Positions 1 to 7,363 of a stretch of 63,318 nucleotides of DNA are shown piece by piece (position 1 is the stretch's first letter; every line of letters begins with the position of its first letter). The position numbers and the translations under genes are program-made. Where the stretch lies: assembly GCA_024400955.1 (NCBI GenBank), contig JAKSLY010000012.1:1-63318 (forward strand), read 5' to 3'. The DNA comes from Treponema sp. GTDB taxonomy: Bacteria > Spirochaetota > Spirochaetia > Treponematales > Treponemataceae. The notes below the pieces were generated by a model. The model did not search any database. It was given only the letters and a program-made list of their open reading frames with translations, and was not told the DNA's origin.

Positions 1-8
1 TATAAAAA

Positions 9-130
9 AACGCTCCAGTTAAACTGAAGCGTTTTAGCGGCCCTTACTGGGCTTGCCTTCCAGGCCGGCTTCGCTCACTTTATCCTCGCACCTGCTCGGC
101 GGGGGATTGGGTTCAAGCCCAGTACATTTA
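9..130. repeat. Repeat unit carrying a copy of the tRNA-Asn 3' end and terminator (copy 1)
   Basis: The stretch at 9-55 matches 320-366, which is the terminator hairpin plus the last ~17 nt of the real tRNA-Asn gene. Here the rest of the tRNA is missing and is replaced by a GC-rich block with GGCTTCGCTCAC and GCACCTGCTCGGCG. The block ends with CAAGCCCAGTA at 114-124, an inverted copy of TACTGGGCTTG at 45-55. It looks like a tRNA-derived remnant or miniature palindromic element. The stretch 1-349 holds no protein gene that I can see. Confidence 0.6.
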
Positions 131-160
131 CCTTACAAACAGTAAGATGTTTAAAATGAA

Positions 161-287
161 AAAACCTCAGTTGTTTAACTGAGGTTTATCATTCGGCCCT
201 TACTGGGCTTGCCCTACCGGGCCGGCTTCGCTCACTTTATCCTCGCACCTGCTCGGCGTTCGCTCCGCTTCAAGCCCAGTAAATTTA
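161..287. repeat. Repeat unit carrying a copy of the tRNA-Asn 3' end (copy 2)
   Basis: Second unit of the same family as 9-130. A hairpin (AAACCTCAGTT / AACTGAGGTTT, about 161-187) is followed by GGCCCTTACTGGGCTTG at 195-211, the same GC-rich core GGCTTCGCTCAC...CCTGCTCGGCG, and CAAGCCCAGTAA at 271-282. The ends TTACTGGGCTTG / CAAGCCCAGTAA are perfect inverted repeats. The hairpin sequence differs from copy 1, but its position relative to the tRNA-like end is the same. Confidence 0.6.
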
Positions 288-318
288 TTTGATAAACTGA
301 AAAATGTTTTGGCATAAA

Positions 319-345
319 AAAACGCTCCAGTTAAACTGAAGCGTT
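319..345 (-). terminator. Rho-independent terminator of tRNA-Asn
   Basis: Read on the minus strand, ACGCTTCAG-TTTAA-CTGGAGCGT forms a stem followed by a run of T. It starts a few bases after the tRNA 3' end. The same hairpin is repeated at 9-34. Confidence 0.75.
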
Positions 346-349
346 TTAG

Positions 350-422
350 CGGCCCTTACTGGGCTTGAACCAGTGACACACGGATTAACAGTCCGTTGCT
401 CTACCGACTGAGCTAAAGGACC
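350..422 (-). tRNA. tRNA-Asn (anticodon GTT)
   Basis: The minus strand folds as a 73-nt cloverleaf. The acceptor GGTCCTT pairs with AAGGGCC (one G-U). The D arm is GCTC...GAGC, the anticodon arm is CGGAC-TGTTAAT-CCG-type with GTT as anticodon, and the T arm is CTGGTTCAAGCCCAG-like. The discriminator is G and CCA is not encoded, so it must be added by CCA-transferase. A terminator hairpin follows at once. The 3' end sequence is duplicated twice within the preceding 350 bp, which fits either past integration at this tRNA or amplification of tRNA-derived repeats. Confidence 0.93.
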
Positions 423-576
423 AATCGATTTCTCGAATGTATGGATACTATATATAATTCATAAAAAAGTGTCAATAGCATTTTTTCAAAAAATATTAAA
501 AAAACTACAAAAAAAATGCCTTCCCAATTCAGCCTTGGGCCAAATCAGGAAAGCATTCATTCAATAACCGGATGAA

Positions 577-3500
577 CTAGAGTTCAACAGTAATTTTCTT
601 TACTGATCCGTTTCTTGCAAAGAGGGCCCTTGTCTGTTCTGCAGAAAGAACAGTTCCTTCAGATTCAGAAACCTTTCCGTCTGCACATTCAAACCTGATC
701 TTTCCTGCACCCTTCCTTACATATTCAACAGGAGTGCTGCACCATGTAAAGCAAAGCTTTCCGTCCTTGTATTCTTCATCCTTGAGAAGAACCGGATTAA
801 ATCCTGCAAGGCCGTTCTTGATGTAAACGCCAAGTTCACCCCAGCGCGTAAGAACCTCTTCCTTAACCTGACCTGTCATGCCAGGCTGCTTTGCACCCTT
901 GTGGAATGGAGTGTGGCTGTATGGATCCTGAGGGAATGCACCGTAAATTTCCGGAGTCTTTGTAAAGCTAAGTCCGTTCTGGATGTCGTAGTATGCATCG
1001 CGGAGCTTTGCAGCAACAGGATTCTTTTCTTCATAGGCAACAAGGGCTACTTCCTGGACTGCAAGCATGAGCTTGGAAACCATGTGCCAGTAAATTGAAC
1101 CAAGCCCTTCGTAGGCATAGAATGTTCCCGAGCGGCCGGTAAAGTTCTGGTGGTTGAAGGTCTTTTCGTAAAGTTCAGCAAGTGAAGAAAGTTCCTTGGC
1201 TGAAAGCTTCTTTGAAAGAGGAAGATCCTGGGCGGTCTCCATCATGAACCTTGAGTTGTGGAATCCTGCATTGAAATGGTAAACGTCATTTACATCCTTC
1301 TCAACAAAGAGGCTTCCCGTCTTTGCGATTACGCTTTCAAGAAGTGCAGCATCTTCCTTTGAAACATTGTTCTTCTGGAGGAATGCAGGAAGGTTCTTGT
1401 TTGGATAGAGCATGTATGAATTCTGGCGTGACTCAAAAAGTCCGCTCTTCTTCATTGCTTCCGTAAGTTCCAGTGTCTGTTCCGGTGTCAGCAGGCCGCT
1501 TGAGATGATTGCAACCTGACCTTCAAGCATTTCCTGAAGGTTCTTTACAGACATTGTGCTTTCGCCGATTACAAGGGTGTTGTATGTGTGGTAAAGTCCG
1601 TCTTCCCTCTTGTTTGCAGAAAGTGTCATTTCAACGGCATTCTTGATTGCACCAAGTGTCGTGATGATCTCGGACTTGGAAACTGCTTCTGTCTCGCTAC
1701 CGTAACCGTTGGCATAGAAGTCGTTGCGTTCAGTCTCGAACACGGCTCCCTCTGCATCGGTAAAGCTCTTTCTTGCCTTGTCATCTGCCATTGTCTTTGC
1801 AAAGTCAGTTGTCTGGTAAATCTTGGAAAGCTTGTTGAATGCCTTTGCCATTGCTGCTGGAAGAACGAAGCTTTCGGTTCCGCATTCTGAATACATCTTG
1901 AGCATGAACTTAAGCATTCTGTTAAGGTAGCACAGTGTTACTACGGAAAGGCCGTAACCTGCAAGGGCATTGTTTGCATCGTTCCATTCAGGGCGCTGTG
2001 TGTTCATCCAGATTCCGCCGCCAGGAATGAAGTTTGCAGTCTTCTGGATTACGATCTGCAAAAGCTTTGCAGTAAGGCTTACGAGTTCCGGCTGGCCTTC
2101 ACTGTCTGTAAAGAGCTTTCTGTCCGTACCGAATTTTGCGCTGTCTGCAATGAGTTTGTCGCTGAGTTCCTTGTCGAATGCAACGGAGTCGCGCGGGTTC
2201 TTGCAAAGGTCCTTGTAGCTCTTGATTCTGTAAGGAACGTTTGAGCTTGTGTAAAGCTTTTCATCAAGGGAAGCAAGAAGGTTGTCATGGTCGATGGCAT
2301 TCCACTGCTCGAGGAGTTTCTGGAGGTAGATTACCTGGTGGTCGCCCCAGTAACCGTACTGAGCCCATGGATTGTCAGGTTCCGGACATTCCCAGTCGAT
2401 GCCGTCGCGGCTGATTCTGTATGGGTTGAATCCGTCAATTGTCATTGCATTTACAAACTTTGCTGCAATGTTCTTGATGTATGCAGGATAAGACATGGCA
2501 AGGGCTTCCCAGTTCTGGAAGATGTCGCGCCAGTTGCCTTCGTAGTTGAGGATTGGATTTCCCTGGTAGTCGTTGAGCTTGATGTTGAACTTGTTCCATG
2601 GGCGGCTTGGGTCACCGTGACGGCGGCTGAAGATTACAGGCATGTATTCCATGAAGAGTCTCTTGAGCTGAAGGTCTCCAGATTCATCAACGGCCTTTTC
2701 AAGGTCTGCCTTTTCAACGGAATTCTTTCCCTTGTATGCAGAAAGAACCTTTTCAAGCTTGTCGCCCTTTTCCCTGTTGCGGTTGCGAACGAATTCAATA
2801 AGGTCTGGAGTGTTGATTTTTCCGTTGTCTGCAAAGAAACCGCCACGCATGATGTTGAACATTACGTTTGCCCTGTGATGAGCACATGTCATTTCTTCTG
2901 CAGTCTGCTGAACGCCGTCGGCTTCCGCAATGTATGTAGTCATGAGCTTTTCTGTTGCAGCAATGTCATCTGCAAGAAGCTTCTGTGCCTTTTCCCTGTC
3001 GCTGATGTCGTTCCTGAGGGTTGCAATCTTTGCGGCCGTAAGGAATGTATCAAAAACCTGGCACCATGTTTCAGATGTTTCAAGGTCAAATTTCTGTGCA
3101 ATGTATGCAGCACCGCGTTCGCCCTTTGTAACGCCTACGCTTTCAATGGCATCGATGTTTCCTTCTGCCTGGTAGAAAAGCTCAGGTGTGTTTTCCTGCA
3201 TGAGGACCTTTGCCTTTCTTGTAAACCATGAAGTATTTGCAAGAAGACCTTCGCTTGGTTCTGCCCTGTCGGAAAGAACTGAAGACATGAAGAAGAGGCT
3301 CAAGCCTGTCTGTTCGTCAAGGTCGTTCTGCTTGTATGCGTCAACGAGGGTTGAGTTTGCATTCTGTGTAGTTGAATCGATGCATGCAGGGAGAATGTTG
3401 CGGCATCCATCAACGATGGAAAGGCTGATCTTCTTTCCACTGATGTTCTCGATGCGTGACATCTTTACAAGACCGTACCTTGCACTTGATGTCCAGCCGT

Positions 3501-3909
3501 AGCGGAATGCAAGTCCAAGGTCCCTGTTAATTTCTTCAAACCACACTTTAGTTCCATTGAGGTTCTTGTAGATGTTGCGTTCAAGGCTAGAAGAACTTTT
3601 TGTCTTGTAACTTGAATTGGAAAGGAGCGATTCAAATGGCTCCCAAATTGTTCCGTTTGCGCAAACAAGTGTAGAGCTGCCTGTAATGCGCTTAAGGTCT
3701 GAAAGTTTGTCCGCCGTGTAGTACGGGAAAATTGACTGGTTGCTGTTAATTCTTCCTGCAGAAATTCCACCCTGTGACCAGCAGAAATTCCATACATCGG
3801 AAGAACTTGTGATTGTCATGAAAAAATCTTCCATGCAGTCGTAGTTTCCAATCTTGTAGAAACGTTCGCCGTCAAGTTCAACAAAACCGCCGTTTACTGT
3901 CTTAGCCAT
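577..3909 (-). CDS. Large glycoside phosphorylase-like protein (clan GH-Q / GH94-GH149-GH161 type)
   Basis: A 1110-residue cytoplasmic protein without a signal peptide. Its length and features such as FPYYTADKL near residue 62, GYWGDHQVIYLQ near 520 and RPEWNDANNAL near 670 suggest an (alpha/alpha)6-barrel inverting phosphorylase related to cellobiose phosphorylase and the ~1100-residue beta-1,3-glucan phosphorylases. The Asp of EWNDANNA is the likely general acid by analogy with the DWND motif of GH94. If so, it would phosphorolyse a beta-glucan oligosaccharide to glucose-1-phosphate. The start ATG follows AAGGGGTT. The gene stands alone, with its own promoter and a perfect palindrome upstream that looks like a LacI-family operator. 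The family is inferred from motif resemblance; the substrate is unknown. Confidence 0.6.
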   Translation of the reverse strand: MAKTVNGGFVELDGERFYKIGNYDCMEDFFMTITSSSDVWNFCWSQGGISAGRINSNQSIFPYYTADKLSDLKRITGSSTLVCANGTIWEPFESLLSNSSYKTKSSSSLERNIYKNLNGTKVWFEEINRDLGLAFRYGWTSSARYGLVKMSRIENISGKKISLSIVDGCRNILPACIDSTTQNANSTLVDAYKQNDLDEQTGLSLFFMSSVLSDRAEPSEGLLANTSWFTRKAKVLMQENTPELFYQAEGNIDAIESVGVTKGERGAAYIAQKFDLETSETWCQVFDTFLTAAKIATLRNDISDREKAQKLLADDIAATEKLMTTYIAEADGVQQTAEEMTCAHHRANVMFNIMRGGFFADNGKINTPDLIEFVRNRNREKGDKLEKVLSAYKGKNSVEKADLEKAVDESGDLQLKRLFMEYMPVIFSRRHGDPSRPWNKFNIKLNDYQGNPILNYEGNWRDIFQNWEALAMSYPAYIKNIAAKFVNAMTIDGFNPYRISRDGIDWECPEPDNPWAQYGYWGDHQVIYLQKLLEQWNAIDHDNLLASLDEKLYTSSNVPYRIKSYKDLCKNPRDSVAFDKELSDKLIADSAKFGTDRKLFTDSEGQPELVSLTAKLLQIVIQKTANFIPGGGIWMNTQRPEWNDANNALAGYGLSVVTLCYLNRMLKFMLKMYSECGTESFVLPAAMAKAFNKLSKIYQTTDFAKTMADDKARKSFTDAEGAVFETERNDFYANGYGSETEAVSKSEIITTLGAIKNAVEMTLSANKREDGLYHTYNTLVIGESTMSVKNLQEMLEGQVAIISSGLLTPEQTLELTEAMKKSGLFESRQNSYMLYPNKNLPAFLQKNNVSKEDAALLESVIAKTGSLFVEKDVNDVYHFNAGFHNSRFMMETAQDLPLSKKLSAKELSSLAELYEKTFNHQNFTGRSGTFYAYEGLGSIYWHMVSKLMLAVQEVALVAYEEKNPVAAKLRDAYYDIQNGLSFTKTPEIYGAFPQDPYSHTPFHKGAKQPGMTGQVKEEVLTRWGELGVYIKNGLAGFNPVLLKDEEYKDGKLCFTWCSTPVEYVRKGAGKIRFECADGKVSESEGTVLSAEQTRALFARNGSVKKITVEL

Positions 3910-3949
3910 AATAACCCCTTAAAAGTGATTTGAATCAAGTCCTAATCCA

Positions 3950-3978
3950 CAATTAAAGGAATTCTGCAATCATGTCAA
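3950..3978 (-). promoter_or_regulatory. Sigma-70 promoter of the glycoside phosphorylase gene
   Basis: On the minus strand TTGACA (3978-3973), a 17-nt spacer and TAATTG (3955-3950) form a plausible promoter. The leader would be about 34 nt and carries the AAGGGGTT ribosome-binding site. Confidence 0.55.
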
Positions 3979-3986
3979 GAGAATTT

Positions 3987-4002
3987 TGGCAACCGGTTGC
4001 CA
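3987..4002. promoter_or_regulatory. LacI-family-type operator palindrome
   Basis: TGGCAACCGGTTGCCA is a perfect 16-bp palindrome with a central CG, the form typical of LacI/GalR-family operators. It lies 8 bp upstream of the -35 box of the glycoside phosphorylase gene. No LacI-type regulator is encoded in this window. From this position, activation or repression by interference with polymerase are both possible. Confidence 0.6.
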
Positions 4003-4150
4003 TCCCGATAAAAAAAGTTTTTCCGGGTATAATTCATCTATACAAAACTACGATTATTACTTATAAGTGTATAGTTATTTTACATAATGAACAAAGGAAA
4101 TTTTTCGTCAGACGCAGCATCTGTTCCCCATCATAGGACAAAAAACTCGG

Positions 4151-5818
4151 CTAGATTCTTGCAAGCTTACCGGACCTTATGTCCTCTTCCACCTGGGCGG
4201 CATAGATTCTCCTGAGCTTTTTTCCGGTGCTGTTACGCTGGATTTCTTCCACAAAGCAGAAGAACCTTGGCATCTTGTACCTGGATAGGTTCATGCTTGA
4301 CCTGACAAAGGCTATGAGTTCCTCAAGGGTATAATCCGGATTCCTTCTTACTGCATACAGGCAAGGCACATGCCCCCTGATCCTATCCCTGGCAGGCACC
4401 ACGATGCAGTCTTCAATGTTTGGATTTTCAAGGACGGCTCTTTCTATCTGGGACGGAAAGACATTCTCTCCGGAGACGATCATCATGTCGTCCTTCCTTC
4501 CCTTAAGGTTTACATTGAACCTTTCATCCCAGACTCCCACATCGCCGGTGTAAGTCCACCCACGGTAGAATTTGCGTTCCGATTCCTCGGGACTTGAAAT
4601 GTATGCAAGGGATGCCTTTCCAGGGCTAGAAATTATCACTTCCCCAATGGTCTGTCCGTCCTGGGGTACGGTTTCCTCAGGTTCCCCATGGCGGTCTTCA
4701 TGAATTTTCACGACGCGCACTTCATCGCCATAGCAGCACTTTCCACGGCCACCCTTTCCTTCTTCATGAAGTTCCGGCAGATGGAGTATGTTCCAGAAGG
4801 TTTCTGTCGTTCCGTAGCCGTTGTAGACATTGGGGCAAAGGTTTCTGGAAAAGTCCTCGTATTCATCGACGGACATTCCTGATCCAAGGGAAACAATTCC
4901 CCTCAGGTTCGTAAGTTCAAGGCCGCGGCTCTTCCTGTACCTTGAAAGCATGTTGTAGTTTGCGCAGGAACCAAAGAAAAAGCTGACGCCAAATTCGCTG
5001 ACCCACTGAAGGGCCTTTTGCGGAAGGAAATTCCTCATGACCACCAGGGACGCACCGCAGTAAAAGGTTGGCGTCATTCCGCCTGCATGGCATCCTCCCC
5101 TGTGAAACCATGGAGTAAGATTCAGGGTAACGTCGGTGGGCCTCAGGCCAAGGTGCATGATCACGTCATGGGCAGACATGACTTCATTGATGTCGTTTAC
5201 GGGCACGCTTTTTGGAAGGCCTGTGGTTCCGCTGGTACAAAGACGAAGTACTTCATCATAAATATGGGGGCGCCAGTTTTTTTCCGGAAGCGATTCCTCC
5301 GCCACGGCAGAGTTTTTTATGAAGTCTTCATAGCTTTCGTGACCGCAAGGAATTTCAATTCCTTCAATATTATCGGCAAGAACGAGAAGTTCAACCTTAT
5401 GGCTTGCCATGGAAAGGGCACTGCAGATTACATCCCTTACGTCTGCCGAATACAGGAGAACCTGGGGCCTGTTGTGGTCAATAAGAAGGGCCAGTTCCCC
5501 TGCGGCAAGGTTGTAGTTTGCGGCAAGAAGAATGGCTCCTGTTTTTCTAACGCCAACGTATGCAAAGCACAATGCCGGGCAGTTCCTCATGGCGGCCATT
5601 ACAAGGGAATTCTTTTCTATTCCCCGGGAACAAAGGGCACGGGCCAGGGCGGAACTTTCTTCATCGAGCTGCCTGTATGTCCAGCTGGAGCCGGCCTCAG
5701 GATCAAAGATCGCGGTCTTTTCCCCAAAGCACCTTACGGAACGCATGTAACCGTTAAGCCAGGTGCAGCCATGTTCAAAAGAGTCTATGAAATTTCTGTC
5801 ATCATAGGTGCGGCTCAA
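4151..5818 (-). CDS. AMP-forming acyl-CoA synthetase / ligase (ANL superfamily)
   Basis: A 555-residue adenylate-forming enzyme. It has the P-loop-like CTSGTTGLPK at 194-203, YNGYGTTET in mid-protein, YTGDVGVWDERF with the ribose-binding Asp, the hinge GRKDDMMIVSGENVFP near 438-453, and a C-terminal NSTGKKLRR whose Lys should catalyse adenylation. The order fits fatty-acid or aryl-acid CoA ligases; the substrate cannot be read from sequence. The only usable upstream start is TTG, 3 nt after the aroA stop and preceded by GGAA, so it is translated as the second gene of an aroA operon. That pairing is unusual and gives no clear pathway. Confidence 0.85.
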   Translation of the reverse strand: MSRTYDDRNFIDSFEHGCTWLNGYMRSVRCFGEKTAIFDPEAGSSWTYRQLDEESSALARALCSRGIEKNSLVMAAMRNCPALCFAYVGVRKTGAILLAANYNLAAGELALLIDHNRPQVLLYSADVRDVICSALSMASHKVELLVLADNIEGIEIPCGHESYEDFIKNSAVAEESLPEKNWRPHIYDEVLRLCTSGTTGLPKSVPVNDINEVMSAHDVIMHLGLRPTDVTLNLTPWFHRGGCHAGGMTPTFYCGASLVVMRNFLPQKALQWVSEFGVSFFFGSCANYNMLSRYRKSRGLELTNLRGIVSLGSGMSVDEYEDFSRNLCPNVYNGYGTTETFWNILHLPELHEEGKGGRGKCCYGDEVRVVKIHEDRHGEPEETVPQDGQTIGEVIISSPGKASLAYISSPEESERKFYRGWTYTGDVGVWDERFNVNLKGRKDDMMIVSGENVFPSQIERAVLENPNIEDCIVVPARDRIRGHVPCLYAVRRNPDYTLEELIAFVRSSMNLSRYKMPRFFCFVEEIQRNSTGKKLRRIYAAQVEEDIRSGKLARI

Positions 5819-5821
5819 GGA

Positions 5822-7198
5822 CTATTCCGTAAAGCCTGCGCCAATGGCATTCATTGCCTCAAAAAAATCAGGGAAGCTTACGGCACAGCATTCAGCATCC
5901 TTGATGGAAACAACCTGTCCCTTTGGAAGACCAAGACCAAGACATGCCATGCTCATGGCAATCCTGTGGTCAAGGAAGGAATCCACTTCCCCGCCGTGCA
6001 TTGAAAATTCAGCATTTGCACTGCCGTCTGCATTGACTGGAGAATGACCGCGGATGATCATGTAATCCTCACCTTCCTCAATTGTGGCACCAAGCTTTTC
6101 AAGTTCGCTCTTTAAAACCTTGATTCTGTCAGTTTCCTTTCTGCGGCAAACGGCGGCATCTTCTATTATTACAGTTCCCTCAGTAAAGCATGCAACGGCT
6201 GCAATGGCGCAGATGGCATCTGGATAACCGCTTATGTTAACGTGGAGTTCACCACCGGGAAGTTTTTCCGTTGAAAGGCGTCCGATTCCGTCAAAAGATT
6301 TTTTTCCTCCGCGGACAACAAGGCATGACTTTTCCCTGTCCACGGTAATGTCTGCTCCGACCGACTTGAGCACGTCAACAATGGCATCGTCACCCTGGAT
6401 TCCGCTCAGGTCGATGTTGTCGATGGTGATTTCGCTGTCAGTTATCAATGCTGCAATGAGGGGGAATGCAACAGCCTCCCAGTCGCTTGGAATGGTTGTA
6501 TCAAAGGCCTTTATGTCTGCAGGACCTTCAACGCTTATGTGCCTATAGTCTTCAGTAATGTAAACCTTCATTCCAACGCTTTCAAGCCACTTCTGGGTCA
6601 TGGTAAGGTATGGGGTTTCCTTTGGATCCGTAAGTTCAATCTCAAGAGTTCCATTCATTCTTGCGGCAGACATCATGAGGCCGCTTATGTACTGGCTGGA
6701 AACTGCACCTTCCGTGACGATCTTTTTGCTGCAGCTTACAGGGCCCTTGATGACCATGGGACATGTCGTACTTCCGGGAACTGCAGTCCATGCCTGGGCA
6801 CCCATCTGGTTGAGCACTTCAACAACATGGCTTACTGGACGGCGGCGAATGCTTTCATCACCGGTAAAAATGCTTGTACCCTCAAAGGTTGCGGCAATGG
6901 GGGAAAGAAAATACAGGAGGGAACCGCTGTTGCCTACATCGACAACGTTTTCCGGAAGATGGATGTTCTTTCCGGCTCCTTCAACAGTCCACAATCCCTT
7001 GCCCTCATCGGTAAAGGATGCACCCAGCAGCGGAATGGCCCTGCTTGTGCTGATGCAGTCAGCGCTAGGCAGTGGATTTCTTATGACCGACTTTCCTTCC
7101 GCAAGGGATGCAAGAAGAAGAGCCCTGATTGTATGTGACTTTGAACCCGGAACCTGAATGTGTCCGGAAAGATTGTGTGCCTGAGACTTTGCTTTCAT
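5822..7198 (-). CDS. aroA: 3-phosphoshikimate 1-carboxyvinyltransferase (EPSP synthase) homologue
   Basis: A 458-residue EPSP synthase-fold protein. Present are PGSKSHTIRALLL (Lys20, Ser21, Arg25 for shikimate-3-phosphate), RRRPVSHVVEVL, SSQYISG, YPDAICAIAA (catalytic Asp), RRKETDR and LDHRIAM. Two PEP-binding positions are changed. The GNAGTxMR motif reads GNSGSLLY (Arg to Tyr96), and the terminal KTFP motif reads AVSFP (Lys to Val440). It may be a lineage-specific EPSP synthase or a repurposed enolpyruvyl transferase. I chose the ATG at 7198 because the homology begins there; the reading frame upstream has no family resemblance. A TATAAT lies 9 nt before the ATG and no Shine-Dalgarno is seen. 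The AMP-forming ligase follows 3 nt downstream. Confidence 0.8.
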   Translation of the reverse strand: MKAKSQAHNLSGHIQVPGSKSHTIRALLLASLAEGKSVIRNPLPSADCISTSRAIPLLGASFTDEGKGLWTVEGAGKNIHLPENVVDVGNSGSLLYFLSPIAATFEGTSIFTGDESIRRRPVSHVVEVLNQMGAQAWTAVPGSTTCPMVIKGPVSCSKKIVTEGAVSSQYISGLMMSAARMNGTLEIELTDPKETPYLTMTQKWLESVGMKVYITEDYRHISVEGPADIKAFDTTIPSDWEAVAFPLIAALITDSEITIDNIDLSGIQGDDAIVDVLKSVGADITVDREKSCLVVRGGKKSFDGIGRLSTEKLPGGELHVNISGYPDAICAIAAVACFTEGTVIIEDAAVCRRKETDRIKVLKSELEKLGATIEEGEDYMIIRGHSPVNADGSANAEFSMHGGEVDSFLDHRIAMSMACLGLGLPKGQVVSIKDAECCAVSFPDFFEAMNAIGAGFTE

Positions 7199-7207
7199 AA
7201 TGGAGGA

Positions 7208-7213
7208 ATTATA
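7208..7213 (-). promoter_or_regulatory. -10 box of aroA
   Basis: TATAAT on the minus strand, 9 nt from the aroA ATG. No good -35 is seen at 16-18 nt. The leader would be about 2 nt long, so the message would be close to leaderless. Confidence 0.4.
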
Positions 7214-7250
7214 CACGGATTGACAAATAAAGGGAACACGGCTCCCACAA

Positions 7251-7280
7251 TTGATTAAAATAGAAGAAAACAGATATAAT
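7251..7280 (+). promoter_or_regulatory. Sigma-70 promoter of the ilvB operon
   Basis: TTGATT (7251-7256), an 18-nt spacer and TATAAT (7275-7280). The leader to the ilvB ATG would be about 77 nt and includes the ribosome-binding site AGAGGAA. I see no T-box or attenuator hairpin in it. Confidence 0.6.
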
Positions 7281-7363
7281 TGCATTCTATATTCTAAGAT
7301 AAAAAAATATGGGGAAACCGTACAAATTGATTTTGACGGCAACCTTTACAAGAGGAACCTTTT

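Noticed and set aside
2287..3231. A 314-residue plus-strand gene inside the glycoside phosphorylase
   Set aside because: Antisense shadow of a strongly coding minus-strand gene; composition is Val/Cys/Phe-rich and no start signal is seen.
5018..6004. A 328-residue plus-strand gene
   Set aside because: It runs antisense across the end of aroA and most of the ligase gene, with no family resemblance.
7201..7206. TCCTCC before the aroA start as a Shine-Dalgarno
   Set aside because: Read in the direction of aroA it is TCCTCC, the anti-Shine-Dalgarno sequence, not GGAGGA; it cannot pair with 16S rRNA as required.
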